Shown here: positions 18,521-27,413 of the stretch, piece by piece
Position numbering within the stretch: the first letter of the stretch is position 1
How the letters are laid out: every line of letters starts with the position of its first letter
Source: Rheinheimera hassiensis
Lineage (GTDB): Bacteria > Pseudomonadota > Gammaproteobacteria > Enterobacterales > Alteromonadaceae
DNA length: 64,000 bases
Direction of reading: 5' to 3'
Assembly: GCF_022436675.1 (NCBI RefSeq)
Contig: NZ_JAKUJZ010000005.1
Span: 62,001-126,000, forward strand
Notes under the pieces: model-generated
What the model saw: only the letters and a program-made list of their open reading frames with translations
Databases searched by the model: none
Told to the model about the DNA's origin: nothing
Translations under genes and position numbers: made by a program

Positions 18521-19705
18521 TTAATCTGAACCCACCGCATAACGCGCCACAAAAGTTTTTAACATAGTGCTGCGCGCAGCCACATTCAGCACTAGCTGGC
18601 GTAGCTTACGCACTGGTGTTATATCGTTACCAAATACCTGATAAAAGCCATCCATCGCGCTCATCATCAGTAAATTCGCCGGCTTACGTTTACGCTGATA
18701 GTTACGTAGCAATTGCTCACTGCCAATATCGTTGTTATGCCGTCTGGCGTCGATAATCAGCTCTGTCAGCAGTTTGGCATCCGCAAAACCCAGGTTAACG
18801 CCCTGCCCCGCCAGCGGGTTAATGGTATGAGCAGCATCACCTGCCAGTACTACCCGGCCGGCGTAATAGCGGTTAGCATCCAGCCGTGCCAACGGGAACC
18901 AACTGCTGCTAACAACCTCTACCGCACCTATTTGTGCCGGAAAAGCCTTGATTAACTCTTTCGTCAACTGTGCCGGGGTAAGTGCCGCCAGCTGTTTAAC
19001 TTTAGCCGCCTCTTCATACCATACCACTGAGCCTTGTTGGCCGCTCAGCGGCAAAAACGCTTTTGGCCCGCTTGGCGTAAATTGCTGCCAGGTCACATCT
19101 TGCTGCGGGTAAGGCGTATTCACCAGGGCGACCAAACAAGCCTGCTGGTATTGCCAGCCATTAGTGCCAATGCCGGCTAACTGGCGTAGTTGTGAGTTAC
19201 CGCCATCAGCGGCTACCACCAGCTTACTGCTAAGCAGCTCACCACTATCCAGCGTTAATATCGCGCTATCTGCCTTTTGCTCAAGTGCAGTTACTGAAGA
19301 GGGGCAAAACAGCCGCACATTAGCGCCAAACTGCCGCCACAGCGCCAGCTGCAGCAGGTTGTTCTCCACTATATGGCCCAGGTGGCTGCGGTTAATATCT
19401 GCCGCATTAAAACTGACGAGGCTGTGCGACTGTTCAAACGCCTGTAAGCGCTGATACGGGCATAACCGCATTTGCTCTAAGGCTGGCCAGGCTCCCAGCG
19501 TTGTCAGCCAAGCTTCGCTGGCCAGATTAATTGACGATACGCGTAAATCAGCCGTGCTGTTGCTGTCAAAGTCTGGCGGTGACTGCTTTTCTATCAACGC
19601 CACCTGCAACCCCGCCTGGCTTAGTGCCACAGCAATAGCAGCACCCACCATGCCACCACCGACGATACTGATATCAAACTGTTGTACTGTTTTCTCGTTG
19701 GTCAT
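18521..19705 (-). CDS. ubiF: FAD-dependent ubiquinone-pathway hydroxylase, UbiF type
   Basis: UbiF hydroxylates the demethoxyubiquinone ring in ubiquinone biosynthesis. The protein has the N-terminal FAD fold DISIVGGGMVGAAIAVAL, the middle ADGGNSQLRQLAGI motif and the C-terminal GDAAHTINPLAGQGVNLG of the UbiH/UbiF/VisC family. UbiF is preferred over UbiH or UbiI because the gene lies beside a Met-Leu-Gln tRNA cluster, as ubiF does in E. coli. The ATG at 19705 places the Rossmann strand at the expected distance; another ATG at 19735 adds ten residues. It converges on the repeat region. Confidence 0.8.
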   Translation of the reverse strand: MTNEKTVQQFDISIVGGGMVGAAIAVALSQAGLQVALIEKQSPPDFDSNSTADLRVSSINLASEAWLTTLGAWPALEQMRLCPYQRLQAFEQSHSLVSFNAADINRSHLGHIVENNLLQLALWRQFGANVRLFCPSSVTALEQKADSAILTLDSGELLSSKLVVAADGGNSQLRQLAGIGTNGWQYQQACLVALVNTPYPQQDVTWQQFTPSGPKAFLPLSGQQGSVVWYEEAAKVKQLAALTPAQLTKELIKAFPAQIGAVEVVSSSWFPLARLDANRYYAGRVVLAGDAAHTINPLAGQGVNLGFADAKLLTELIIDARRHNNDIGSEQLLRNYQRKRKPANLLMMSAMDGFYQVFGNDITPVRKLRQLVLNVAARSTMLKTFVARYAVGSD

Positions 19706-19848
19706 AGATAAGAGTCTTATTAACTGATAAAGCATTGTACGTCAGGCGGCAATAAAAACGAAAACCGGTTTTTTTTCTGCCGCTGAAAGCAAAACAGGTT
19801 TAACCCTGTCTTTGTTAGTCACACAACGCCATCTGACAAGGAACCACT

Positions 19849-20481
19849 ATGAAAACTTACCTTATTACGCTGAGTCTTTTTTTGTTCAGCATCAAACTTA
19901 TGGCTGCTCCCGCCATTGCGCCCTCACCAGAGCAGGTAACACCGCTACTGAACGGTTTAACCATTCCGGCAGTCACTTTAACCGGTGCAGACAACAACCC
20001 TGTTGCCTTGCAGCAACTTGTACAGCAAAAGCCGTCTGTGCTGGTATTTTACCGTGGCGGCTGGTGCCCTTATTGCAATGCGCAACTGTCTTCGCTGCGG
20101 GATATAGAACCACAGCTTAACAAACTGGGTTATCAGCTGATTGCCATCACGCCGGATAGCGTGGCGTCAATCAACAAAAGCTTAAACGATACCGGCGGCC
20201 AAAAGCTGAACTATACGCTGTTGTCTGATGCCAATTTTGCCGCCAGCAGTGCCTTTGGTCTGGCTTATTATCTGGATGACAAAACTGCAGCGGCTTATAA
20301 AGGTAAGCTTGGCAGCCTGATCACTACCGAAGCCGGCACTGAGAAAGTAGTACTCCCGGTGCCGGCAGTGTACATCCTTAACACTAAAGGCGAAGCGCTG
20401 TTTAATTATGTGCATATTAACTACAAAACCCGGCTGGAAGGTGAATTGCTGTTAAAAGCGGCTGAGTTGGCGTTGCAATAA
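19849..20481 (+). CDS. Exported peroxiredoxin-like (AhpC/TSA) protein
   Basis: The 210-residue protein has a signal peptide (KTYLITLSLFLFSIKLMAAPA) and a thioredoxin-fold domain with VLVFYRGGWCPYCNAQL. The Cys-x-x-Cys of the AhpC/TSA and Bcp-like family is therefore present, and DSVASINKS follows as in peroxiredoxins. It likely reduces peroxides or disulphides in the periplasm. An AAGGAACCACT ribosome site precedes the ATG. It stands alone, divergent from ubiF and closed by its own terminator. Confidence 0.8.
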   Translation: MKTYLITLSLFLFSIKLMAAPAIAPSPEQVTPLLNGLTIPAVTLTGADNNPVALQQLVQQKPSVLVFYRGGWCPYCNAQLSSLRDIEPQLNKLGYQLIAITPDSVASINKSLNDTGGQKLNYTLLSDANFAASSAFGLAYYLDDKTAAAYKGKLGSLITTEAGTEKVVLPVPAVYILNTKGEALFNYVHINYKTRLEGELLLKAAELALQ

Positions 20482-20515
20482 ACTTCTCTCTTTTCAGGTC
20501 GTCTCTCACCTGTTT

Positions 20516-20557
20516 ACAGCAGCGGACAAAGTAGTATTTTCCGCTGCTGTTTTTTTA
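20516..20557 (+). terminator. Terminator after the peroxiredoxin-like gene
   Basis: An 11-bp perfect stem (ACAGCAGCGGA at 20516-20526 with 20540-20550) followed by seven further T residues. It isolates the gene from the aguB-aguA operon. Confidence 0.9.
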
Positions 20558-20665
20558 TTAAAAAGCGTTGACGCAACGCTAAAAATACGGCATTTTCGCG
20601 CCCTGTTTGGCAAGCGCCTTAACTGATGCTAGCCTGTTGGTTTTACCCTCTGTCGGAGATAACTA

Positions 20666-21562
20666 ATGCGTAATGTAACCGTTGCTGCCACCCAAATGAT
20701 TGGCGGCTGGAATGTTGATGAAAACATTGCCCGTGGCGAGCGTCTAGTGCGCGATGCGGCAGCCAAAGGCGCGCAGATCATCCTGCTGCAGGAGCTGTTT
20801 GAGCGTAATTATTTCTGCCAGAAACAAAAACCAGAGTATTTAGAGTTTGCCACCACAGTAGCAGAGAATAAAGCCGTAGCGCATTTTACTAAGATTGCCA
20901 AAGAGCTGAATGTAGTGCTGCCTATCAGCATTTACGAGCGCGCTGGCCACTGCCTGTACAACAGCGTGGTAATTATCGATGCCGATGGCGAAAACCTCGG
21001 TACTTACCGTAAAAGCCATATTCCGGATGGCCCGGGTTACAGCGAGAAGTACTACTTCACACCGGGTGATACCGGCTTTAAAGTGTTTGCTACCAAATAT
21101 GCCAAAATCGGTGTCGGCATTTGTTGGGATCAATGGTTCCCGGAGTGCGCGCGCAGCATGGCATTAATGGGCGCCGAGTTGCTGTTTTACCCTACGGCAA
21201 TCGGCAGCGAGCCACACGACCCGACAATCAGTTCACGCGACCACTGGCAGCGTACGCAACAAGGCCATGCTGCGGCTAACCTGACACCGTTAATTGCCTC
21301 AAACAGGATTGGTACCGAGACCGAAGGTGATTACCATATTACCTTCTACGGCAGCTCTTTTATTGCCGATGAAACCGGTGCCAAGGTACAGGAAGCTAAT
21401 GAAACCGACGAAGCTGTGCTGGTGCATACTTTTGATTTAGACGCTGTAGCCGCCACCCGCAGAGCCTGGGGTATGTTCCGTGATCGGCGTATCGATATTT
21501 ACGGCGCTGTTATGACCAAAGATGGCGAAACCAAACAACCTGTTAAACAAGGTGGTAACTAA
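20666..21562 (+). CDS. aguB: N-carbamoylputrescine amidase
   Basis: AguB hydrolyses N-carbamoylputrescine to putrescine, CO2 and ammonia, the last step of the arginine-agmatine route. The 298-residue nitrilase-family protein has the catalytic Glu in LLQELFERNYF, the Lys in YRKSHIPDGPGY and the Cys in GVGICWDQWFPE, and the family-specific GSEPHDPTISSRDHW. A CGGAGATAACTA ribosome site precedes the ATG. aguA follows with no gap. Confidence 0.93.
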   Translation: MRNVTVAATQMIGGWNVDENIARGERLVRDAAAKGAQIILLQELFERNYFCQKQKPEYLEFATTVAENKAVAHFTKIAKELNVVLPISIYERAGHCLYNSVVIIDADGENLGTYRKSHIPDGPGYSEKYYFTPGDTGFKVFATKYAKIGVGICWDQWFPECARSMALMGAELLFYPTAIGSEPHDPTISSRDHWQRTQQGHAAANLTPLIASNRIGTETEGDYHITFYGSSFIADETGAKVQEANETDEAVLVHTFDLDAVAATRRAWGMFRDRRIDIYGAVMTKDGETKQPVKQGGN

Positions 21563-22675
21563 GTGGCCTTTACAATCCTGAACAGTACACCACGCGCCGA
21601 TGGTTTTAGTATGCCAGCTGAGTGGGCTGCGCATAAACAAACCTGGATGGTGTGGCCCGAGCGTACCGACAGCTGGCGTTTAGGTGCCAAACCGGCACAG
21701 CAGGCCTTTGTTGCGGTCATTAAAGCCATTGCCGGGTTTGAGCCGGTAACGGTAGGTGTATCAGCCAATCAATATGCGAATGCGCTGGTGCAACTAACCG
21801 ATGCTGGTACAAAGTTTCCTATCCGCGTTGTGGAGATATCAAACAACGACGCCTGGTGTCGTGATACAGGCCCTACATTCGTTACCAATGCACAGGGTGA
21901 AGTACGCGGTATCGACTGGACCTTTAACGCCTGGGGCGGATTAAACGGTGGTTTGTACTTCCCGTGGGATAAAGATGATCAGGTGGCCAGCAAAGTGCTG
22001 GGCATAGAGCAACTGCCGCGCTACCGCACTGAAGGCTTTGTGCTCGAAGGCGGTGCTATTCATGTTGATGGCGAAGGTACCCTGTTAACTACTGCAGAGT
22101 GCTTACTAAACAGCAACCGTAACCCGGATTTAAGCCGCGAGCAGATTGAACAGCAGATGCGCGATTATTTGGGCATCGACAAAGTATTGTGGTTAGAAGA
22201 CGGTATCTTTAACGACGAAACCGATGGCCACATTGATAATATGGCCTGTTTTGTTAAGCCAGGCGAAGTAGTACTGGCGTGGACTGACGATACAACCGAT
22301 CCGCAGTATGCCCGCAGCAAAGCGGCTTTGGATTACTTAGAAGCAGCCACCGACGCCAAAGGCCGTAAAATAAAGGTGCATAAGCTGCCGGTACCGGCAC
22401 CTATTATCGCCAAAGCGGAAGAATACGCCACGGTAGATGCCACCATGAGCGCCATTCCACGCGAGGCTAATGCCCGTTTGGCCGGCTCTTACATTAACTT
22501 CTATTTGTGCAACGGCGGCTTAATACTGCCTACTTTTGACGACCCGAATGATAAGGTAGCAGCAGATATTCTGCAAAGCCTGTATCCGGAGCATAAAGTA
22601 GTAACAGTGCCAGGCCGCGAGATCTTGCTGGGTGGTGGCAATATTCACTGTATTACCCAGCAACAGCCTCGCTAA
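21563..22675 (+). CDS. aguA: Agmatine deiminase
   Basis: AguA converts agmatine to N-carbamoylputrescine. The 370-residue protein has the family blocks [31 protein letters not shown], the Glu/Asp/His region [14 protein letters not shown] and the C-terminal catalytic Cys in [14 protein letters not shown]. The GTG start directly follows the aguB stop with AAGGTGG upstream, so the two enzymes are coupled and give putrescine from agmatine without urea. No agmatine-producing arginine decarboxylase gene is in the window. Confidence 0.95.
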   Translation: MAFTILNSTPRADGFSMPAEWAAHKQTWMVWPERTDSWRLGAKPAQQAFVAVIKAIAGFEPVTVGVSANQYANALVQLTDAGTKFPIRVVEISNNDAWCRDTGPTFVTNAQGEVRGIDWTFNAWGGLNGGLYFPWDKDDQVASKVLGIEQLPRYRTEGFVLEGGAIHVDGEGTLLTTAECLLNSNRNPDLSREQIEQQMRDYLGIDKVLWLEDGIFNDETDGHIDNMACFVKPGEVVLAWTDDTTDPQYARSKAALDYLEAATDAKGRKIKVHKLPVPAPIIAKAEEYATVDATMSAIPREANARLAGSYINFYLCNGGLILPTFDDPNDKVAADILQSLYPEHKVVTVPGREILLGGGNIHCITQQQPR

Positions 22676-22751
22676 TTAAAGTACTCTGCTGACGTGGATA
22701 GCAGATGCGAAGTAGTCTTTTCTTCGACCGTTGAACGCCTGGACGGCGTGA

Positions 22752-22774
22752 CAAATTCGCAAGGAGCGAATTTG
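22752..22774. repeat. Perfect 9-bp hairpin in the aguA-ppiC gap
   Basis: CAAATTCGC, loop AAGGA, GCGAATTTG. It is the first of a run of hairpins in a 367-base gene-free stretch that also contains repeat families A and B. No T-run follows, so it is not a typical terminator of aguA. Confidence 0.6.
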
Positions 22775-22798
22775 AACAGCTTAGCTGGCCGGAACGGT

Positions 22799-22852
22799 GA
22801 ATTTCAGGGATGAAATTCATAAACGAGCCCCCAGGGATGGGTTCACGGCGTG
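22799..22852 (+). repeat. Dispersed repeat family B, copy 1
   Basis: A perfect 8-bp hairpin (GAATTTCA, loop GGGA, TGAAATTC at 22799-22818) is followed by a 29-base block at 22824-22852 that begins CGAGCCCCCAGGGATGGG and ends in CACGGCGTG. The block recurs in inverted orientation at 24576-24604 with one mismatch. Its arms GAGCCC and GGGTTC can pair, so the element resembles REP-type palindromic units. Confidence 0.7.
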
Positions 22853-22919
22853 TCGAAGCAAAGATCTACGTAGTAGCTGCGGTATCGCTGAGCTGGTTCA
22901 TTGAGCGAGCAAGCTCCGA

Positions 22920-23011
22920 TTGCAACACCCGCCCCGGCTCGTCACAGCAACTCGCGAGTGTTAACACACTCACTCAGACACTCTGTGACGACCGAAACGG
23001 GGTTCCAATCT
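22920..23011 (+). repeat. Dispersed repeat family A, copy 3
   Basis: Blocks TTGCAACACC, GCTCGTCACAGCAACTCG, CACTCAGACACTCTGTG and GGGTTCCAATCT occur in the same order as in the copy at 18399-18490. It lies just upstream of ppiC, so it may be in that gene's leader or promoter region. Confidence 0.7.
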
Positions 23012-23042
23012 ACGTATAGCCAACTCTATTGAGGATTCATGA

Positions 23043-23321
23043 ATGTCCAAAGCCTGCGCCTTACATATTCTGGTAAAAACCCGTGAAGAAGCGGAAAAAC
23101 TCAAACAGCAACTGGCCAAAGGCGCTGATTTTGGCAAGCTGGCCAAACAGCATTCGCTGTGTCCGTCGGGTAAAAAAGGCGGCGATTTAGGTGAGTTTCG
23201 TAAAGGCCAGATGGTAAAAGCCTTTGATGATGTTGTATTTAAAGGCCCGCTTTTAGAGGTACAGGGGCCGGTGAAAACCCAGTTTGGTTTTCACCTGATC
23301 AAAACGTTGTATCGCAGCTAA
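23043..23321 (+). CDS. ppiC: Parvulin-type peptidyl-prolyl isomerase PpiC
   Basis: The 92-residue cytoplasmic protein is a lone rotamase domain: [39 protein letters not shown] and the C-terminal [15 protein letters not shown]. This is the exact architecture of E. coli PpiC (93 residues), which catalyses cis-trans isomerisation of prolyl bonds. A GAGG ribosome site lies 8 bases before the ATG. Confidence 0.92.
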   Translation: MSKACALHILVKTREEAEKLKQQLAKGADFGKLAKQHSLCPSGKKGGDLGEFRKGQMVKAFDDVVFKGPLLEVQGPVKTQFGFHLIKTLYRS

Positions 23322-23346
23322 ATTAGCTAAAACCTGAGCAGGATGG

Positions 23347-24060
23347 CTATGCGCAACTGACTATCTGATTAATAGCGCTGATACTGCCATTTTGCCAGAT
23401 CATCTCATAATGGCCGCACTGAACAATTTGCCTGACATACTGCGGGCTAAATAAGCCCCAACACACAGCACCGCTGTTACGCACAGAATAGTACTGCACG
23501 CCGGCACTACCTTGCTCGCGTAAATGAATACCCAGTGCACGGGCCGCACTGTAATCCTCTTTCGCATAAACAGCATGCTCTGGCGACAAAGCAGTTAAAT
23601 CTGCCAGGCTAACCTCAGCAAACTGACAACTTAAGGCCCGAAACACAAAGCGCTCATAAGCAAGCCCTGGCACTTTAGCCCAGTAACGACACTGATGATA
23701 AGCCACTTCGCTAATAGCTGTTTGCACACTATCGGCCAGATATAACACACCAAAACGGCCATCAGAAAAGCGGCTGCCTGCCGGGTTTACATGAGTAAAA
23801 GGCGCTACCGCATAAGAGCAGCCGGCAATGCCAAACGGGATCTCAGTGCGAGGCAGCAAACTTAGGTTACCTGCCTGCGCCTGTAACCTGGGGTTGGTTA
23901 ATGCCTGCAGTGCAAATAAAGCGTCAAACTCATCGACGTCGGCTACGTCGTCAAACACCGACTGCGGCGGATATTTTGAATTAATCAGCCGGTAGCTTTG
24001 TTGGCGCTGCAGCTTAACCTGGGATAAATTATCCGGCCCTGCGCTAACCTTTATTACCAC
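23347..24060 (-). CDS. RES-domain toxin (NAD+ phosphorylase type)
   Basis: RES toxins degrade NAD+ and arrest growth. The 237-residue protein has the expected parts: a YR motif near the N-terminus (QQSYRLINSKYPP), then RFSDGRFGVLYLADSVQTAISEVAYH carrying the Arg and Glu expected in the active site, and the late YYSVRNSGAVCW that supplies the Ser. The GTG start at 24060 overlaps the end of the upstream antitoxin gene by 7 bases (ATGTGGTAA), the usual order of antitoxin first. The closest described relatives are RES-Xre and MbcT-MbcA pairs. Confidence 0.85.
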   Translation of the reverse strand: MVIKVSAGPDNLSQVKLQRQQSYRLINSKYPPQSVFDDVADVDEFDALFALQALTNPRLQAQAGNLSLLPRTEIPFGIAGCSYAVAPFTHVNPAGSRFSDGRFGVLYLADSVQTAISEVAYHQCRYWAKVPGLAYERFVFRALSCQFAEVSLADLTALSPEHAVYAKEDYSAARALGIHLREQGSAGVQYYSVRNSGAVCWGLFSPQYVRQIVQCGHYEMIWQNGSISAINQIVSCA

Positions 24061-24452
24061 ATGCCACCACGTAAGGCATCGATATGCTTAAAGGTTTCGT
24101 ACAATGCAGCAAACTGGCCGCTGCTGATAATATCCAGCGGGCTGTTGCCGTTAAAGTAAGGGTTATGGTTGGGCAGCGCCATAAAACCATACAGGTTTTG
24201 CGGGTTATCAAACAACAGCCGTAAGCTGCTATGAATATTCAGCAGGTAGCTTATGCGCTCTATCTGGTCCTGCGTTAAGCTGGCGCAGTAAGGGTCGTTA
24301 CGGTACTTATAATACGCCGCTTTGGAGATCTGTAAAATGCGCTGGACCTGCTCTGGCGAGCATTGCCATTTATCCAGAACTGCAAATACCGCTTTAAGCC
24401 CTGTTGCGGCGACTTGCCGCTGGCTTTGTCTGTCGAGCTGTACTGCCTGCAT
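24054..24452 (-). CDS. Xre/MbcA/ParS-type antitoxin of the RES pair
   Basis: The protein has 132 residues. The N-terminal part (about 1-70) is a helix-turn-helix-like region containing ILQISKAAYYKYRNDP. The C-terminal part is the toxin-binding antitoxin domain, with NIHSSLRLLFDNPQNLYGFMALPNHNPYFNGNSPLDII in pieces; the N-P-FNG-SPLD signature is diagnostic. The frame is open to 24626, but the ATG at 24452 is preceded by GAGG and restores the normal family length. It should neutralise the downstream RES toxin and repress the operon. Confidence 0.87.
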   Translation of the reverse strand: MQAVQLDRQSQRQVAATGLKAVFAVLDKWQCSPEQVQRILQISKAAYYKYRNDPYCASLTQDQIERISYLLNIHSSLRLLFDNPQNLYGFMALPNHNPYFNGNSPLDIISSGQFAALYETFKHIDALRGGMW

Positions 24453-24575
24453 AACAACCTCGTGCCTGACCAAATTATTATCAATATAGACTAATAATAA
24501 AAATATGTCCACATGGAGAAATGCGCGAGATTGACACCATTCAGCTGTACTGACGAACCGGTTTGCCCACATCAA

Positions 24576-24604
24576 CACGCCGTGAACCCATCCTTGGGGG
24601 CTCG
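24576..24604 (-). repeat. Dispersed repeat family B, copy 2 (inverted)
   Basis: On the minus strand this is the same 29-base block as at 22824-22852 with a single A/G difference. It is preceded there by a GGCAT/ATGCC hairpin (24609-24620), parallel to the hairpin before copy 1. It lies upstream of the antitoxin gene, in the 248-base gap before rhlE. Confidence 0.75.
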
Positions 24605-24679
24605 ATTCAGGCATCCATGCCTTCAACGGTTGACTTAGGGCAAGCCGATTCTCACTTAAGCAACCGTACTTAGCTCTTT

Positions 24680-24699
24680 ATTCTGCTTTAAAGCAGAAT
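24680..24699. repeat. Perfect 9-bp hairpin just after rhlE
   Basis: ATTCTGCTT, TA, AAGCAGAAT. It begins 1 base past the rhlE stop read leftward, but the T-run lies on the plus-strand side only (TTTTAAGC). It may still act as a weak terminator or an mRNA 3'-end stabiliser for rhlE. Confidence 0.45.
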
Positions 24700-24700
24700 T

Positions 24701-25951
24701 TTAAGCTCTACCCAGAGCCTTAGCGCGCAACTTGGCTTTAAGCATGCCTTTCTTTGCCGGCTTTTTCGGCCCGTCACCGTGGCGTGCCTGTGCTTGCTCC
24801 GGTGAAACATAAGTAGGGTCGTGCTCGTAACCAGGCAGTATTTGAGCCGTAATCACCTGCTGAATAAGCCGCTCTATATCCTGCAGCGCTTTAATTTCTT
24901 CCGGTGTAATCAATGTTAACGCCACACCACTGTTACCGGCACGGCCGGTGCGACCGATACGGTGCACATAGTCTTCCGACACTTGCGGCAGGTCATAATT
25001 AACCACATAAGGTAGCTCGTTAATATCCAAACCACGGGCGGCGATATCAGTGGCAACCAGAATTCGTACGGCACCGGCTTTAAAATCAGCCAGTGCTTTG
25101 GTACGGGCGCCCTGGCTTTTATCGCCATGAATGGCTGCGCTTTTTAAACCGTCTTTTGCCAGTTGCTTAGCCAGGCGGTCAGCGCCGTGTTTGGTGCGGA
25201 CAAACACCAGCACCTGCGGCCAGTTATTTTTACCAATTACATGCGATAACAGCTCACGCTTACGGTGCCGGTCAACTAAATACGCCAGCTGCTCTACCCG
25301 CTCGGCGGTGGCGTTAGTAGCGGCAACTTCAATCAGTTTTGGGCTGTTTAACAGCTCATCGGCCAGCTGCTTTATCTCGTTGGAATAGGTAGCAGAGAAC
25401 AGCAGCGTTTGCCGTTTGGCCGGCAGCTTAGCCATAATACGTTTGATATCAACAATAAAGCCCATATCCAGCATGCGGTCGGCTTCGTCCAGCACCAGTA
25501 CTTCCAGCGCGGATAAATCCAGCGTTTTCTGATGCAGGTGGTCAATAAGGCGGCCTGGGGTGGCAACCAGTATATCCAGCCCCTGCTCGGCCTCATCATA
25601 TTGCGGCCTTATCGATACACCGCCATAAAACACTGCTGAACGTGTGTTCAGGTACTGGCTATATTTACGTACATTGTCATACACTTGCTGCGCCAGTTCA
25701 CGGGTTGGTGTTAACACCAATACCCGCACCTGGTTTGGCGCTACGACCTTAGGCGCATTGAGCATTTGCTGCAGCAACGGTAAAGTGAAAGCCGCTGTTT
25801 TACCTGTACCGGTCTGAGCACCAGCCAGCACATCTTTACCGGCCAGAATCACCGGTATACTTTGCAATTGCACCGGCGTAGCAGCAGCATAGCCTTGCTC
25901 TGTCAGCACGCGTAAAATAGGCGCGGCCAACGCGAGAGATTGAAATGACAT
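24701..25951 (-). CDS. rhlE: DEAD-box ATP-dependent RNA helicase, RhlE type
   Basis: The protein of about 416 residues carries the full DEAD-box motif set: Q motif around [15 protein letters not shown], motif [12 protein letters not shown], Ia [56 protein letters not shown] and [12 protein letters not shown]. The short basic C-terminus ([21 protein letters not shown]) is RhlE-like. It should remodel RNA during ribosome assembly or mRNA decay. The ATG at 25951 follows AGGAATATTA. Confidence 0.9.
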   Translation of the reverse strand: MSFQSLALAAPILRVLTEQGYAAATPVQLQSIPVILAGKDVLAGAQTGTGKTAAFTLPLLQQMLNAPKVVAPNQVRVLVLTPTRELAQQVYDNVRKYSQYLNTRSAVFYGGVSIRPQYDEAEQGLDILVATPGRLIDHLHQKTLDLSALEVLVLDEADRMLDMGFIVDIKRIMAKLPAKRQTLLFSATYSNEIKQLADELLNSPKLIEVAATNATAERVEQLAYLVDRHRKRELLSHVIGKNNWPQVLVFVRTKHGADRLAKQLAKDGLKSAAIHGDKSQGARTKALADFKAGAVRILVATDIAARGLDINELPYVVNYDLPQVSEDYVHRIGRTGRAGNSGVALTLITPEEIKALQDIERLIQQVITAQILPGYEHDPTYVSPEQAQARHGDGPKKPAKKGMLKAKLRAKALGRA

Positions 25952-26063
25952 TAATATTCCTGTTTTGCCAAACATTACCAGCGCCCGTTACTGTGTTAAC
26001 ACAACACGCCGCGCAGCATAAAGCGCGCATTATAACAGAACAGTCCCCGGCGGAGTTAGCACA

Positions 26064-26333
26064 GTGAACAACTGGTATTTGTATATGGTGCAAACCAGCA
26101 ATGGCTTGCTTTACACCGGTATCAGCACTGATCCGCAGCGTCGCTTGCGGCAGCACAGTGGCGAGCTGGCTGGCGGTGCTAAAGCGCTACGCGGTAAAGG
26201 GCCATTGACGCTGGTGTATCAGCAGCCTGTTGCTGATAAAAGCACTGCAGCCAAAGCAGAATACCAACTCAAACAACTATCCAGAAGTGCAAAACTGGCG
26301 CTTGCCGCCAGCTATAACCGAAGTGAGATTTAA
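26064..26333 (+). CDS. GIY-YIG nuclease-domain protein (YhbQ-like)
   Basis: The 89-residue protein is a single GIY-YIG domain: WYLYMVQTSNGLLYTGIST (the GIY-YIG strands as L-Y-M and Y-T-G), the Arg-rich RRLRQHSGELAGGAKALRG and the Glu helix AAKAEYQLKQLSR. Such small proteins (YhbQ family) may cut structured DNA. The start is a GTG at 26064 with GGAG upstream. The stop overlaps the start of the AEC transporter by one base. Confidence 0.85.
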   Translation: MNNWYLYMVQTSNGLLYTGISTDPQRRLRQHSGELAGGAKALRGKGPLTLVYQQPVADKSTAAKAEYQLKQLSRSAKLALAASYNRSEI

Positions 26334-27235
26334 TGGACAACTTTCTGCTTATCCTGGCTTATCTGTGCATCGGCGTTATGTTGCGCCGTTTACCTGCCAT
26401 GCCGCAAAACAGCGGTATTGCGCTGAATATGTATGTGCTTTATGTCGCACTGCCTGCGCTGATCCTGAAAAACGTACCGCAGTTACAATTTTCTGCTGAA
26501 TTGCTTATTCCGGCCGTTACACCCTGGCTGTTGCTGCTGGCGGTAGTAGCAACAGTATTATTACTCAGTAAACTATTGCACTGGCCACGTGAGGTAACCG
26601 GCGCCTTGTTAATCGTGCTACCGCTGGGCAATACCTCGTTTTTAGGCTTTCCGATGACAGAGGCGTTATTTGGCAGCGACGCTATGCCTTATGCCGTGGT
26701 GTACGATCAGTTGGGGTCATTTATTGCGCTGGCAAGTTATGTCACGGTTATTGCTGCGTTGTACAGCCCAACCGCAACCAAACCTACTGTTAAAGGCATC
26801 ATTGTTAAAATTATTACCTTTCCGTCTTTTGTGGCTCTGGCACTGGGTTTACTGCTGCGCGGTACTGAATATCCGCCCTTTGCCACACAGTTAATTGATA
26901 ATTTAGCAGCAACTCTGGTGCCGGTGGTGATGGTGGCGGTAGGCTTTGCCCTGAATATCAGGTTTAGTAAAAGCGAAATATCCCCGCTTATTTGTGCGCT
27001 GCTGATTAAACTGGCGCTGATGCCTGCGCTGGTGGCTGCGCTGTGGTTTAGTGTTGGCCAACGCGGCATTGCGGTGGATGTCAGTATTTTTCAGGCGGCA
27101 ATGCCACCGATGATCTCCGCCGGTGCTATTGCCATTATGGCGGGGCTGGCACCGCGCCTGGTTAGCGGCATTATCGGCATTGGTATCTTAATGGGCTTGG
27201 TTAGCTTACCGGTAGTGTTCTGGTTGCTGCATTAA
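26333..27235 (+). CDS. AEC-family (auxin efflux carrier-like) transporter
   Basis: The 300-residue protein has about ten hydrophobic segments in two inverted halves: an N-terminal LILAYLCIGVML, a central LGNTSFLGFPMTEALFG with the conserved Asn-Thr before Phe-Leu-Gly-Phe-Pro, and a second-half QAAMPPMISAGAIAIM. This is the AEC fold used for malonate, malate or other small acids. Substrate cannot be assigned. It is coupled to the GIY-YIG gene by overlap and converges on the RHH gene, whose stop overlaps its own. Confidence 0.85.
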   Translation: MDNFLLILAYLCIGVMLRRLPAMPQNSGIALNMYVLYVALPALILKNVPQLQFSAELLIPAVTPWLLLLAVVATVLLLSKLLHWPREVTGALLIVLPLGNTSFLGFPMTEALFGSDAMPYAVVYDQLGSFIALASYVTVIAALYSPTATKPTVKGIIVKIITFPSFVALALGLLLRGTEYPPFATQLIDNLAATLVPVVMVAVGFALNIRFSKSEISPLICALLIKLALMPALVAALWFSVGQRGIAVDVSIFQAAMPPMISAGAIAIMAGLAPRLVSGIIGIGILMGLVSLPVVFWLLH

Positions 27236-27405
27236 TCATCATCAGGCTGGTCTTTTGCCGGTTTTAACCGACCGGCTTTTTTCAGTGCATCGTTCAGTAA
27301 AAACTCAATCTGGCCATTAACACTACGAAACTCATCATCTGCCCAGCGCTGCAAAGCGCTGAGCATTTTTTCGTCAATACGTAAGGCAAAGGCTTTTTTA
27401 GCCAC
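27232..27405 (-). CDS. Arc-type ribbon-helix-helix protein, partner of the SPFH gene
   Basis: The 57-residue product begins AKKAFALRIDEKMLSALQR and continues DEFRSVNGQIEFLLNDAL, which fits a ribbon (A-F-A-L-R-I) plus two helices, the Arc/MetJ fold. The C-terminus is acidic (DQPDDD). The GTG start has AGGGG upstream and lies 8 bases after the SPFH stop, so the two genes form an operon. It probably binds a palindrome upstream of the SPFH gene and represses its own operon, which is inference. Confidence 0.8.
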   Translation of the reverse strand: MAKKAFALRIDEKMLSALQRWADDEFRSVNGQIEFLLNDALKKAGRLKPAKDQPDDD

Positions 27406-27413
27406 AACAACCC

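Noticed and set aside
24453-24626. N-terminal extension of the antitoxin
   Set aside because: The extra 58 codons run through intergenic DNA containing repeat B. The ATG at 24452 has a GAGG site and gives the normal family length.
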